A DNA stretch of 64,000 nt, from assembly GCF_004217045.1 (NCBI RefSeq), contig NZ_SGXM01000008.1, positions 1-64,000 on the forward strand, given 5' to 3'. Made by a program: the position numbers and the translations under genes. Under the pieces are notes generated by a model. It was not told where the DNA came from. It saw only the letters and a program-made list of their open reading frames with translations, and did not search any database. Each line of letters starts with the position of its first letter. Positions within the stretch are counted from its first letter, which is position 1. This DNA is from Cupriavidus agavae (GTDB taxonomy: Bacteria; Pseudomonadota; Gammaproteobacteria; Burkholderiales; Burkholderiaceae). Shown one piece after another: positions 11,001-18,257 of the stretch.

Positions 11001-11331
11001 TGTCCTTGCCGATATTGAAGGTGTTCCAGTCGATCACGGCGCGCTGGCTGCCTTGATCGATGTTGAGGGTGTTGCCGTTGGGTTGGGAGATCGTGGCCTG
11101 GCCGGCGACGACATTGCCGTGGGTGGGCAGCGATTGCGCATGGGCCGCCTCGAGATCCGCCACCAGCAGCGCGACGGCAACGGCCGTCATCATGGAGACC
11201 ACACCCTGCGGCCTTCCGCCCGGGCTACCTCCTTCGCCGGGCTGCTTGCCCTGGCTCTTGACGTTCTCTGCAACAGCCACAAGCATCCCGAGACGCTTGC
11301 TGAAGACTCGGCGATAAAGATTCTGGTTCAT
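2059..11331 (-). CDS. Giant TpsA exoprotein (filamentous-haemagglutinin type) with about 65 Asn-rich 27-residue repeats
   Basis: This 3090-residue protein has an extended signal peptide of the ESPR type (MNQNLYRRVFSKRLGMLVAVAE) followed by a hydrophobic core ending AHA-Q near residue 66. Next comes a TPS/haemagglutination-activity domain (about 67-330, with QVLIQNANGVLFGRGA). Residues about 470-1110 form an irregular beta-helix-like region of imperfect NxSGxST motifs. Residues about 1115-2910 are about 65 tandem 27-residue units built on NVSGNSTNGTGVDNGNGS. A glycine-rich hydrophobic segment (AIAGAVGAVGLGGAIAYFW) and a 150-residue C-terminal module close the protein; both are shared with the two other exoproteins here. 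It is probably an adhesin exported by the adjacent TpsB. Start: ATG preceded by GGATGG. The repeat array makes long open frames on the opposite strand, which are not genes. Confidence 0.93.
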   Translation of the reverse strand: MNQNLYRRVFSKRLGMLVAVAENVKSQGKQPGEGGSPGGRPQGVVSMMTAVAVALLVADLEAAHAQSLPTHGNVVAGQATISQPNGNTLNIDQGSQRAVIDWNTFNIGKDNTVRFNQPNAQAQALNRVTGGLPSNIQGSLLANGQVLIQNANGVLFGRGAVVNVGSLLATTKSIDANAFMAGNPLALSATGKQAGIVNEGTINAAGYVTLMADQVRNPGSITTAAGGQVVLAAGDGATVALPNGQGVSVTLTSATASALVENAGNIHAQDGTVLLTARGKDTLLNTVVNLSGVVRAGTVVADAGKTGDVTVTGNVDASDKRAGGKGGTVVLSGDRVGLFGDALIDASGDAAGGKVILGGDSLGKLAGTQATGLLQDGVAFASFTQVDAGARILAGASNGDGGFVETSGHSLDVQGAISAAAPNGKSGEWLIDPTDVTIGNGADANYIGNVSEGFSGGSNAWATVNVGSINNALNNGTDVTITTASNGTAGGNITQQAGADIRKTTGGAANLSFQADRHIWVNGNISSTSNALNLSMTAAMGGGANGGVYQNSQSTIDLNGGYMNVSGNTSASDWTAVSFEGNVSVGGGRIEGHANQATGVSALRRFTKNGTGQLDVIGTSLDGSGVYFGGGSYIEVQDGVLNIGGTSTNGIGSQFRHGVGMWARNNATLNISGVSTEGDGIRVGNFGQNTDSNLLTSGNASISFNGQSANGTGTSVMRISAYIADNTRLNFEGHSNLGAGVYFGFSGGHSSLTADHNGGISIRGTSTSAVGVDFFFHGYSPEQYTRLTASGNSFFDITGSSRDGAGVNLDVVGVFTNSSRTTVTGTSTHAQGVAANRNYTFSGNASVSMVGTSTNSIGTQLGGTRDFYGNSSLNVTGSSTNSTGVSISGRNALWDNTSIDITGQSVQGEVVWLTSGGSMDFRGNSSGNLTGNSGGPASGVWIQGALNVGDNSTVNMTGESYGGGVWLHSSSTPTTVSGNGTLNIHGTSHATLNPRGWGPGGGTGAGVGIRMGVAVLDDGNLNIVGNATGGGAGVYEATTGYLDVRGNGTVNMTGTTNTGDGIAVWGNNNVSGNGNLTMDGCSTNGSGFHQVKHGNSSWHIGGNGSVDLTGNSVDRNGVDLNGTISLTGNGKLNVTGGSTNGTGVDQNSGIGVSGNGSFNISGNSTNGTGVNQSARINIGGNGASNVSGNSTHGTGVDHGGRVNIGENGSYNISGNSANGTGVNQRGRFQIGDNGSLNISGNTTNGTGVDQRGRFYTDDNGSLDISGNSTNGKGVDNNGRIDTDGNGSTNISGNSTNGAGVSNGNGSIHTGENGSTNVAGNSTNGTGVDNGNGSFNTSGNGSTNISGNSTEGTGVDNGNGSIHTTDNGTTNVSGNSTNGTGVNNGNGSIHTEANGSANVSGNSTNGRGVDNSGRIETDANGATNVSGNSTNGTGVHNGNGSVNTKANGSTNVSGNSSNGTGVDNGNGSFNTGGNGSTNISGNSTEGTGVDNGNGSINTTDNGTTNVSGNSTNGTGVNNGNGSIDTGGNGTTNISGNSTEGTGVDNGNGSINTTDNGTTNVSGNSTNGTGVNNGNGSFNTGGNGSTNISGNSTNGTGVDNGNGSIDTTDNGTTNVSGNSTNGAGVDNGNGSIDTGGNGSTNISGTSTEGPGVDNGNGSINTTDNGTTNVSGNSTNGTGVNNGNGSFNTGGNGSTNISGNSTNGTGVDNGNGSINTTDNGTTNVSGNSTNGTGVNNGNGSIDTTDNGTTNVSGNSSNGTGVDIGNGSFNTGGNGSTNISGNSTEGTGVDNGNGSIDTTDNGTTNVSGNSTNGTGVNNGNGSIDTGGNGSTNISGTSTEGPGVDNGNGSINTTDNGTTNVSGNSTNGTGVNNGNGSFNTGGNGSTNISGTSTEGPGVDNGNGSINTTDNGTTNVSGNSTNGTGVNNGNGSIDTGGNGSTNISGTSTEGPGVDNGNGSIDTTDNGTTNVSGNSTNGAGVNNGNGSFNTGGNGSTNISGNSTNGTGVDNGNGSINTTDNGTTNVSGNSTNGTGVNNGNGSFNTGGNGSTNISGNSTNGTGVDNGNGSINTTDNGTTNVSGNSTNGAGVDNGNGSIDTGGNGSTNISGNSTNGTGVDNGNGSINTTDNGTTNVSGNSTNGPGVNNGNGSIDTGGNGSTNISGNSTEGTGVDNGNGSINTTDNGTTNVSGNSTNGTGVDNGNGSVYTDGNGSTNVSGNSTNGSGVDNGNGSMFTDGNGSTNISGNSTEGPGVDNGNGTIDTTGNGTTNVSGNSSNGTGVDNGDGLINTDGNGSTNISGNSTNGTGVDNGNGSIYTDGNGSTNISGNSTNGRGIDNGNGTVNTGGNGSANVSGNSTNGSGVDNGNGSIHTGGNGSTNVSGNSSNGTGVDNGNGSIYTDGNGSTNVSGNSTNGTGVDNGNGSIHTDGNGSTNVSGNSTNGTGVDNGNGLINTDGNGSTNVSGNSTNGTGVDNGNGSINTGGNGSTNVSGNSTNGTGVDNGNGSINTGGNGSTNVSGNSSNGTGVDNGNGSINTDGNGSTNVSGNSTNGTGVDNGNGSINTGGNGSTNVSGNSSNGTGVDNGNGSIDTDGNGSTNVSGNSTNGTGFDNGNGSINTGGNGSTNVSGNSTNGTGVDNGNGSINTGGNGSTNVSGNSTNGTGVDNGNGSINTDGNGSTNVSGNSSNGTGVDNGNGSINTDGNGSTNVSGNSTNGTGVDNGNGSIDTGGNGSTNVSGNSTNGTGVDNGNGSINTGGNGSTNVSGNSSNGTGVDNGNGSINTGGNGSTNVSGNSTNGTGVDNGNGSIHTDGNGSTNVSGNSTNGTGLDNGNGSINTGGNGSTNISGNSTEGTGIDNGNGSINTGGNGSTNISGNSTNGTGVDNGNGSINTTDNGTTNISGNSTNGTGVDNTNGGINNSGNGTTNISGNSTNGTGIKDGNQSASSGSGSGGGSSGAAIAGAVGAVGLGGAIAYFWGDAGAASWYLDAPRPLSVEIGDDLYWSGAQLEAVELDVAGNTANVKIATKAGTLARQMEFRDGANGVKHYAFEDPATKVKADLSVNSETHEFFYTESGVKGGKAYVVKTQGWLKPVDVKAPAAVSSMSGAGS
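2590..7990 (-). repeat. 81-bp tandem coding repeat array, about 65 units
   Basis: The DNA is a head-to-tail array with an 81-bp period that stays in frame and encodes 27-residue units. Third positions vary between units while the protein is kept, which indicates old copies under selection. Some neighbouring blocks are nearly identical (for example within 3000-4100 and 5100-6500), which suggests more recent slippage or unequal exchange. Unit endings form classes such as INTGG, INTTD, IDTGG and FNTGG, and these alternate in higher-order pairs in the middle of the array. Confidence 0.9.
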
Positions 11332-11594
11332 GGTTCCATCCTGACGATCGGTCTGCGAAACGGGCCCAAGGCGGACCTCTGCTCAAGAGAGCTTTCGGGA
11401 CGGATCGTAGGAAGGAATGCGGAGTCTGTTAATCGGAAGAATCTTAAAATGCAGATACTATGATTTAAGTGGAATTGAAGTCTGATTGATCCCCTAGTTC
11501 ATGGAGGCCGAGTTCTTAATAGTAATTAGCTTAAGTAATGCAGTGATGGGCTCAGCCTGCATCAATTCAGTTCGAGTGACTGCGGCATGGATCG
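11332..11594. promoter_or_regulatory. AT-richer spacer, probable promoter region of the giant exoprotein gene
   Basis: The spacer between the short exoprotein gene and the giant one is clearly less GC-rich than its surroundings, especially 11430-11540. It carries stretches such as CTTAAAATGCAGATACTATG. A similar AT-rich stretch precedes the 1730-aa exoprotein gene. It probably holds the promoter, but no -10/-35 pair can be assigned with confidence. Confidence 0.4.
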
Positions 11595-13040
11595 TCAAAT
11601 TTCGATATCGGTCGCGGGCGTGGTGGACTGTTCGGCAGGCGGACCATATGGCGTCAGCCATCCCTGCGCCTTGACCACGTAAGGCTTGCCTTCGGCGACA
11701 CCGCTCTCGGTGTAGAAAAACGCGTTGGTCCGGGTGTCGATCGAGAGGTCGGCACGGGTGGCCATCGCCGAATGCTCAAAGGTGTAGCGCTGTACACCAT
11801 CGACGCCGTCGCGCAGCCGCATCCTCCTCTCCAGCTTGCCGGCTTTCGTGACGACCCGCACGTCGGCCACCTTGCGCGCCGCGTCCACCTTGACAGCCGC
11901 CAGCTCCGCACGGGACCAGTAGGCGGCATCACCCAGTTCGATGCTCAGGGGGCGCGGCGCGTCGAGAAGCCAGCTTGGGGGTTGCAGGTCGTTCCAGAAA
12001 TAGGCAATGGCGCCGCCGATACCCACCGCTCCGACCAAGGCGGCCACCATTCCGGGATCGCTGCTGTCGGAGCCGCCGGCGGCGTCGCCCGTGGCGGCGG
12101 CGCGCGCGTTGTTGATCAGGCCGCTATGGTCACTGGACAAGACGACAGCGCCGCGCTGGTCGCCTGCCAGGGAATTCGGCACATCGAGCGTAGCCGACAT
12201 CACAATATCGCCAGTCCTGGCCGCATCGGTCACCACCGTCCCCGCCCGCACCACGCCACTGAGATTGACGACGGCCTTCAGCAACGTGTCCTTGCCGCGC
12301 GCCGTGAGCAGCACCGTGCCGTCCTGCGCATGGATGTTGCCCGCGTTCTCAACCAGCGCGTTGGCCGTCGCATCGGTCAGCGTGACAGAAACACCCTGTC
12401 CGTTGGGCAGCGCCACGGTCGCGCCATCGCCGGCCGCCAGGATCACCTGCCCGCCGGGCGCCGTCGAGATCGAACCGGTGTTGCGCACCTGATCGCCCAT
12501 CAGCGTGACAAAGCCAGCGGCGTTGATCTGCCCTTCGTTGATGATCCCCGCCTGCTGGCCGGTTGCGCTCAGCGTCAGCGGGTGCCCGGCCATGAAGGCG
12601 CTGGCATCAATCGCCTTGGTCGTCGCCAGCAAGGAGCCCACGTTGACCACCGCCCCACGCCCGAACAAGACGCCGTTGGCGTTCTGGATCAGCACCTGGC
12701 CGTTGGCCAGCAGCGAACCCTGGATGTTCGATGGCACCCCGCCCGTGACCCGGTTCAGCGCCTGCGCCTGCGCGTTCGGCTGGTTGAAGCGGACCGTATT
12801 GCCTTGTCCGATATTGAACGTATTCCAGTCGATCACCGCGCGCTGGCTGCCCTGATCGACGTGCAGCGTGCTGCCGTCAGGCCGGGAGATCGCCGCCTGC
12901 CCGGCCACCACGTTCCCGTTGGTCGGCAGCGGCTGCGCGTGCGCCATGTGGCGTGGCAGGGGCAGCAGCACGGCGAGTGCGGTCATCATCGACACCACGC
13001 CCGCCGCGCCGCGCGGCCCAGCTGCACCGGACTGATCCAT
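11595..13040 (-). CDS. Short TpsA-like exoprotein without ESPR and without internal repeats
   Basis: This 481-residue protein joins a TPS domain (about residues 35-300) directly to the conserved C-terminal module (about 330-470, starting ALVGAVGIGGAIAYFW). It has none of the central repeats of its neighbours. The N-terminus is short: MDQSGAAG, then a Sec-type hydrophobic core ending AHA-Q, so the extended ESPR part is missing. The gene starts 24 bp after the stop of the 1730-aa exoprotein gene, so the two are probably co-transcribed. Its TPS-coding DNA (about 12240-12900) is almost identical to that of the upstream paralog (about 17360-18020), pointing to recent duplication or gene conversion. 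It could be a functional mini-exoprotein, a competitor for TpsB, or a deletion remnant kept as a recombination donor. Confidence 0.82.
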   Translation of the reverse strand: MDQSGAAGPRGAAGVVSMMTALAVLLPLPRHMAHAQPLPTNGNVVAGQAAISRPDGSTLHVDQGSQRAVIDWNTFNIGQGNTVRFNQPNAQAQALNRVTGGVPSNIQGSLLANGQVLIQNANGVLFGRGAVVNVGSLLATTKAIDASAFMAGHPLTLSATGQQAGIINEGQINAAGFVTLMGDQVRNTGSISTAPGGQVILAAGDGATVALPNGQGVSVTLTDATANALVENAGNIHAQDGTVLLTARGKDTLLKAVVNLSGVVRAGTVVTDAARTGDIVMSATLDVPNSLAGDQRGAVVLSSDHSGLINNARAAATGDAAGGSDSSDPGMVAALVGAVGIGGAIAYFWNDLQPPSWLLDAPRPLSIELGDAAYWSRAELAAVKVDAARKVADVRVVTKAGKLERRMRLRDGVDGVQRYTFEHSAMATRADLSIDTRTNAFFYTESGVAEGKPYVVKAQGWLTPYGPPAEQSTTPATDIEI

Positions 13041-13064
13041 ATCGCTCTGACGAGATCGATGAAA

Positions 13065-16000
13065 TCAGTTGCCGATGCCGGATACCGTCGAGCCAGCCTG
13101 CGTTGCCGGCTCGCCAGACGGTTTGAGCCATCCCTGCGTCTTCACCACGTAGGGCTTGCCGTCCGCGACGCCGTTCTCCGCGTAAAAGAATTCGTTGGTC
13201 CGAACATTGACGGAGAGATCGGCGCGGGTGTTCGTGGCAGGGTCTTCGAACACGTAGCGCTGCACACCGTCGGCGGCATCCCGAAGCGACATCTTTCTTT
13301 CCAGCATGCCCGCGTTCATGGCGATCTTCACGTCGGCGGTCTTGGCTGCGGCGTCAATCTTGAGCCCCTCGATCCGGGCGCCGGTCCATTGGAACATGTC
13401 GCCCAACTCAATGGTCAGCGGCCGCGCGTCTTCCAGATACCACCCTGCGCGGTTAAGGTCTTCCCAGAAGTAGACCAACGTGCCGCCGATACCCAGCGCG
13501 CCGACCACGGCCGCAATGGTCCCGGCGTCGCTGCCGCCGGAATCGCCGCCGCCAGCGGTTCCGTTATCGCCACCATCGTCCGATCCGTTGCTGCTGTTGC
13601 CCTGGTAGCTGTTGTTGGTCACGGTTCCGCCGCCGGGCTCCAGCGTGCCGTTGGTGTTGTCGATACCCTCGCCGTTGGTGGAGTTTCCGGTGATGTTGAT
13701 GGAACCGTTCTCGCCGGTGATGATGGTGCCGTTGGTATTGTCTATCCCACTACCGTTCGTCGAGTTGCCCGAGATATTGGCCGAGCCGTTGCCGCCGGTA
13801 TTGATCGCACCATCGCTGTTGTCAACGCCGGCCCCTTCGGTGGAGTTTCCGGAGATATTGGTCGAGGCATTGTCATCGGTATTGATCGTGCCGTTGCTGT
13901 TGTCCACGCCACTGCCGTTGGTGGAGTTTCCGGAGATATTGGTCGTGGCATTGCCATCGGTATTGATCGTGCCATTGCTGTTGTCAACGCCGGCTCCATC
14001 GGTGGAATTACCGGAGATGTTGGTCGTGGCATTGCCACTGGTATTGATCGTGCCATTACCGTTATCTACGCCGCTGCCGTTGGTGGAGTTACCGGAGATG
14101 TTGGTCGTGGCATTGCCATCGGTATTGATCGTGCCATTGCTGTTGTCAACGCCGGCTCCATCGGTGGAATTACCGGAGATGTTGGTCGAGGCATTGCCAC
14201 TGGTATTGATCGTGCCATTGCCGTTATCTACGCCGCTGCCGTTGGTGGAGTTACCGGAGATGTTGGTCGTGGCATTGCCATCGGTATTGATCGTGCCATT
14301 GCCGTTGTCAACGCCGGCTCCATCGGTGGAATTACCGGAGATATTGGTCGAGGCATTGCCACTGGTATTGATCGTGCCGTTGCCGTTATCCACGCCGCTG
14401 CCGTTGGTGGAGTTACCGGAGATGTTGGTCGTGGCATTGCCATCGGTATTGATCGTGCCATTACCGTTATCCACGCCACTGCCGTTGGTGGAGTTACCGG
14501 AGATATTGGTCGAGGCATTGCCATCGGTATTGATCGTGCCATTGCCGTTATCCACGCCGCTGCCATTTCCGGAGTTGCCGGAGATGTTGACCGAGGCGTT
14601 GTCGATGACGTTAATCGTGCCGTTTCCGTTGTCAATGCCCGTTCCTTCGGTCGAATTGCCCGAGATATTGGTCGTCCCGTTATCGCTCGTATTGACGGTA
14701 CCGTTGCCGTTATCGAATCCCGTGCCATTGGTGGAATTTCCGGAAATCGTGGCCGAACCGTTGCCGTCAACGTTAATGGCCCCATTGCCGTTATCCACGC
14801 CGGTGCCGTTGGTCGAATTTCCGGAAATATTGAGCGTACCGTTGTCGGTTACGTTGATGGTACCGTTGCCATTCTCGAATCCAGGCCCCTCGGTGGACGT
14901 CCCCGCGATATCGATCGAGCCATTTCCCTTCGTTTCGATGGAACCGTTGCCGTTATCGAACCCCGTGCCATTGGTGGACATTCCGGAGATGTTGCTGGAG
15001 CCGTTACCGTCAGCGATGATGGATCCATTCGTGTTGTCCACGCCGGTACCATTGTCCGATTTCCCGAAGATATTCACCTCGCCGTTATCTATGGTGCTGA
15101 TCGCACTGCTTCCAAGGTCGACGCCTGTCGCTTCAGTGGAGTTTCCCCAGATATTGATGATGCCGTTCTCCACCGAGCCAATCGTGCTGTTGCCGAGGTC
15201 GGTGCCGACGCCTGTGGTGGAGTCGCCGGAGACGTTGGCCAGCCCATCCCCTCTCGAATGCATGCTGCCGTTGGCGAGATCCAGTCCCACACCATCGGTG
15301 GACCTTCCGGACAGATTCAGATAGCCATTGCCCCCGACGTCGATCGAACCGTTCAACGCCACGCCCGGCCCACTGCCCGACGTGCCACTGACAGCCACGT
15401 TGCCAGTACCGGCCACGTTCAACGCGCCGTCGATGAGCACGCCCGCCTTCGTGGCGGATGTGCCGTTGATACTGAGGGTGCCGCCGTTCGCGTTGATCTG
15501 GAATTGATCTCCGAGATCCACACCAAATCCGTTGTTTGACGTGCCGCGGATGTCGAACGAACCCTGCGTGATGTCCAGCGCGCCCAGCGCGGTCAAATCG
15601 ACGCCATCGCCCTGGTCGGAATGGCCGGTAATGGTGTGGCTTCCGGTTCCATGGAAGCCGAAGCCGCTGTCCATCACCACTCCGCTGCCATTGGTGGAGC
15701 TACCCACGGCGTGAAGCGCCGCATTGTCAGTGAAGTTCAGCCCTTGGGGAACGGATACGATACCTGCACTCTCCGTACTCGTTCCCGTGAGATCGAGCGT
15801 GGCATTCCCGGAGAAATTGCCGCGCACGTTGACGCCTGAATTGGTCGTCGACGTGCCGGTCACATTCGCCGCGACATTGTCGGAAGCTGCGATGTTCAAG
15901 GACACACCGACATTTGTATTGGATATCCCCGTCAGATGGAGTGAAGCATTTCCCGATGCGGCAGTGTTGCTAAGTACTCCTACGTTGGTATCGGATGCGC

Positions 16001-18257
16001 CGGACACATTGATCGAGGCGTTGTCCCTGATATCGAAGTTGGCCCATGCTCCCGCCGCCGCCACCGAAATGCCGGTAACGTTGAGTTTGGCATCGCCTTC
16101 GACGATCACATTATTCAGACGGACGCCGGCAGAGGTGTTCGAGGAACCGAAAAGCTCCGCCGTGGAATTGCCCTGTAGGTGGAAGGACGTATTTCCACCC
16201 GCCCATATGCCCGAGTCACCCTGTGTCGTGCCATTGACAACCAGACGGGCGTTATCCCTGGCCTCGATGATGTGGTTGATCTGAATACCCGGGCTGGTCA
16301 CCGACTCGCCCTCGAGAATAAGGGTGGAGTTTTCCAATACGTCGATCTCGCTGCGGATATAAACCCCCATCCGGTTATTTCCCGAGGCGGTCGCGCTGCC
16401 GAAGATATGCAGGGTACCGTTTCCGACCTGCGTAAGACCGCCGTCTATGGTTATCGCATGCGAGTTGCTGGAGGTGGCGGTGATGTCGCCACCTCCGACA
16501 TTGAGTACGGCTCCACCGAGTAACACTGCGATACCCGAGCCGCCTTCGGTATCTCCGGAGAAATGTATCTGCCCGCCGTTGACGTCGATTGTGGTATTGG
16601 TCGCCTGCTGCACAGCGCCACGGGTTGCGCCTGAGGATGCCGTCAGCGTCAGGTTCAGCGCATTGGAGGTTGAGGTGATATTGCCGTTGAGCGTAATGCT
16701 GGCATCCGCAATCAGGCTCAGGTTGGCGGCTGCACCGCTGGTTTTGATGATGTCGGCGCCCGCCTCCTGGACGATATTGCCAGTGGCCGTCCCATTGCTC
16801 GTCGTCGTGATCGTGACGTCGGTCCCGGCATTCAATGCATCGTTGATCGTGCCGTTATTGACCGTGGCGGTGTTGTTAGAACCCCCGTCGAAGCCTCCCG
16901 AGACGTTACCCGAGTAGTTTGCATCGGCACCCGTACTGATCGTGATATTGGTCGGGTCGATCAGCCAGTGGCCCGACTTCCCGTTCGGTGCCGCCGCGCT
17001 CACGGTGCCGTGGATGTTCAGGCTGTGGCCCGATGTCTCGACAAAGCCGCCGTCGCCATTGCTTGCCCCGGCCAGAATCCTCGCCCCACGATCCACCTGC
17101 GTGAAGTTGGCGAAGTTCACCCCATCCTGCAGCAACCCGGCGGCCCGCGTGCCGGCCAGCTTGCCCAGCGAGTCTCCGCCGAGAATCACCTTGCCGCCTG
17201 CCGCGTCGCCTGTGGCGTCGATCCGTGCATGACCGAACAGGCCCACCCGGTCGCCGGACAACACGACGGCACCGCCCCGACCGCCGGCCGAGGTGTTCGA
17301 CACGTCGAGCGTGCCCGACATCGCAATATCGCCAGTTTTGCCAGCGTCGGCGACGATCGTGGTTGCCCGCACCACGCCGCTGAGATTCACCACGGTATTC
17401 AGCAACGTATCCTTGCCGCGCGCCGTGAGCAGCACCGTGCCGTCCTGCGCATGGATGTTGCCCGCGTTCTCAACCAGCGCGTGGGCCGTCGCATCGGTCA
17501 GCGTGACAGAAACACCCTGTCCGTTGGGCAGCGCCACGGTCGCGCCATCGCCCGCCGCCAGGATCACCTGCCCGCCGGGCGCCGTCGAGATCGAGCCGGT
17601 GTTGCGCACCTGATCGCCCATCAGCGTGACAAAGCCAGCGGCGTTGATCTGCCCTTCGTTGATGATCCCCGCCTGCTGGCCGGTTGCACTCAGCGTCAGC
17701 GGGTGCCCGGCCATGAAGGCGCTGGCATCAATCGCCTTGGTCGTCGCCAGCAGTGAACCGACGTTGACCACCGCCCCACGCCCGAACAAGACGCCATTGG
17801 CGTTCTGGATCAGCACCTGGCCGTTGGCCAGCAGCGAACCCTGGATGTTCGATGGCACCCCGCCCGTGACCCGGTTCAGCGCCTGCGCCTGCGCGTTCGG
17901 CTGGTTGAAGCGGACCGTATTGCCTTGTCCGATATTGAACGTATTCCAGTCGATCACCGCGCGCTGGCTGCCCTGATCGACGTGCAGCGTGCTGCTGTCA
18001 GGCCGGGAGATCGCCGCCTGCCCGGCCACCACGTTGGCGTTGGTCGGCAGCGACTGCGCGTGCGCCCGGTGCAGCTGCAGCGCCAGTAACGTCACGGCGA
18101 TGGTGGTCATCATCGACACCACCGCCAGCGCGCCACGGGGCTGCGTTGGGTCCCCGCCCTCGCCGGGCTCCTTGCCCCGCCCTCTCACGTGCTCCGCCAC
18201 TGCCACAAGCATCCCAAGCCGCCTGCTGAAGACGCGGCGATACCGGCTCTTGTTCAT
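13065..18257 (-). CDS. Large TpsA exoprotein (filamentous-haemagglutinin type) with about 20 Asn-rich repeats
   Basis: This 1730-residue exoprotein has the same plan as the giant one. An ESPR (MNKSRYRRVFSRRLGMLVAVAE) precedes a signal core ending AHA-Q and a TPS domain (about 70-330). An irregular region with NxTGxS motifs spans about 470-970, and about 20 units of 27 residues span about 970-1540. A disordered GNSSNGSDDGGDNG linker, a hydrophobic glycine-rich segment and the shared C-terminal module follow. A good ribosome-binding site (AGAGGGAAACC) precedes the ATG. It is the first gene of the presumed operon, with the short paralog 24 bp downstream. It is expected to be exported by the TpsB encoded at 175-1821. 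The function is inferred to be adhesion or surface structure. Confidence 0.92.
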   Translation of the reverse strand: MNKSRYRRVFSRRLGMLVAVAEHVRGRGKEPGEGGDPTQPRGALAVVSMMTTIAVTLLALQLHRAHAQSLPTNANVVAGQAAISRPDSSTLHVDQGSQRAVIDWNTFNIGQGNTVRFNQPNAQAQALNRVTGGVPSNIQGSLLANGQVLIQNANGVLFGRGAVVNVGSLLATTKAIDASAFMAGHPLTLSATGQQAGIINEGQINAAGFVTLMGDQVRNTGSISTAPGGQVILAAGDGATVALPNGQGVSVTLTDATAHALVENAGNIHAQDGTVLLTARGKDTLLNTVVNLSGVVRATTIVADAGKTGDIAMSGTLDVSNTSAGGRGGAVVLSGDRVGLFGHARIDATGDAAGGKVILGGDSLGKLAGTRAAGLLQDGVNFANFTQVDRGARILAGASNGDGGFVETSGHSLNIHGTVSAAAPNGKSGHWLIDPTNITISTGADANYSGNVSGGFDGGSNNTATVNNGTINDALNAGTDVTITTTSNGTATGNIVQEAGADIIKTSGAAANLSLIADASITLNGNITSTSNALNLTLTASSGATRGAVQQATNTTIDVNGGQIHFSGDTEGGSGIAVLLGGAVLNVGGGDITATSSNSHAITIDGGLTQVGNGTLHIFGSATASGNNRMGVYIRSEIDVLENSTLILEGESVTSPGIQINHIIEARDNARLVVNGTTQGDSGIWAGGNTSFHLQGNSTAELFGSSNTSAGVRLNNVIVEGDAKLNVTGISVAAAGAWANFDIRDNASINVSGASDTNVGVLSNTAASGNASLHLTGISNTNVGVSLNIAASDNVAANVTGTSTTNSGVNVRGNFSGNATLDLTGTSTESAGIVSVPQGLNFTDNAALHAVGSSTNGSGVVMDSGFGFHGTGSHTITGHSDQGDGVDLTALGALDITQGSFDIRGTSNNGFGVDLGDQFQINANGGTLSINGTSATKAGVLIDGALNVAGTGNVAVSGTSGSGPGVALNGSIDVGGNGYLNLSGRSTDGVGLDLANGSMHSRGDGLANVSGDSTTGVGTDLGNSTIGSVENGIINIWGNSTEATGVDLGSSAISTIDNGEVNIFGKSDNGTGVDNTNGSIIADGNGSSNISGMSTNGTGFDNGNGSIETKGNGSIDIAGTSTEGPGFENGNGTINVTDNGTLNISGNSTNGTGVDNGNGAINVDGNGSATISGNSTNGTGFDNGNGTVNTSDNGTTNISGNSTEGTGIDNGNGTINVIDNASVNISGNSGNGSGVDNGNGTINTDGNASTNISGNSTNGSGVDNGNGTINTDGNATTNISGNSTNGSGVDNGNGTINTSGNASTNISGNSTDGAGVDNGNGTINTDGNATTNISGNSTNGSGVDNGNGTINTSGNASTNISGNSTDGAGVDNSNGTINTDGNATTNISGNSTNGSGVDNGNGTINTSGNATTNISGNSTDGAGVDNSNGTINTDGNATTNISGNSTNGSGVDNSNGTINTDDNASTNISGNSTEGAGVDNSDGAINTGGNGSANISGNSTNGSGIDNTNGTIITGENGSINITGNSTNGEGIDNTNGTLEPGGGTVTNNSYQGNSSNGSDDGGDNGTAGGGDSGGSDAGTIAAVVGALGIGGTLVYFWEDLNRAGWYLEDARPLTIELGDMFQWTGARIEGLKIDAAAKTADVKIAMNAGMLERKMSLRDAADGVQRYVFEDPATNTRADLSVNVRTNEFFYAENGVADGKPYVVKTQGWLKPSGEPATQAGSTVSGIGN
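13640..15340 (-). repeat. 81-bp tandem coding repeat array, about 20 units
   Basis: This is an in-frame 81-bp array encoding units related to those of the giant exoprotein, often with the NATTNISGNSTNGSGVDNGN pattern. Units at about 13900-14560 alternate in pairs (GSGVDN and GAGVDN, then INTDG and INTSG), giving a 162-bp higher-order period. Confidence 0.88.

Noticed and set aside
11772..15539. Plus-strand frame of 1255 residues over the exoprotein genes
   Set aside because: It crosses two evident exoprotein genes on the other strand and is repetitive only because the repeat is read antisense.
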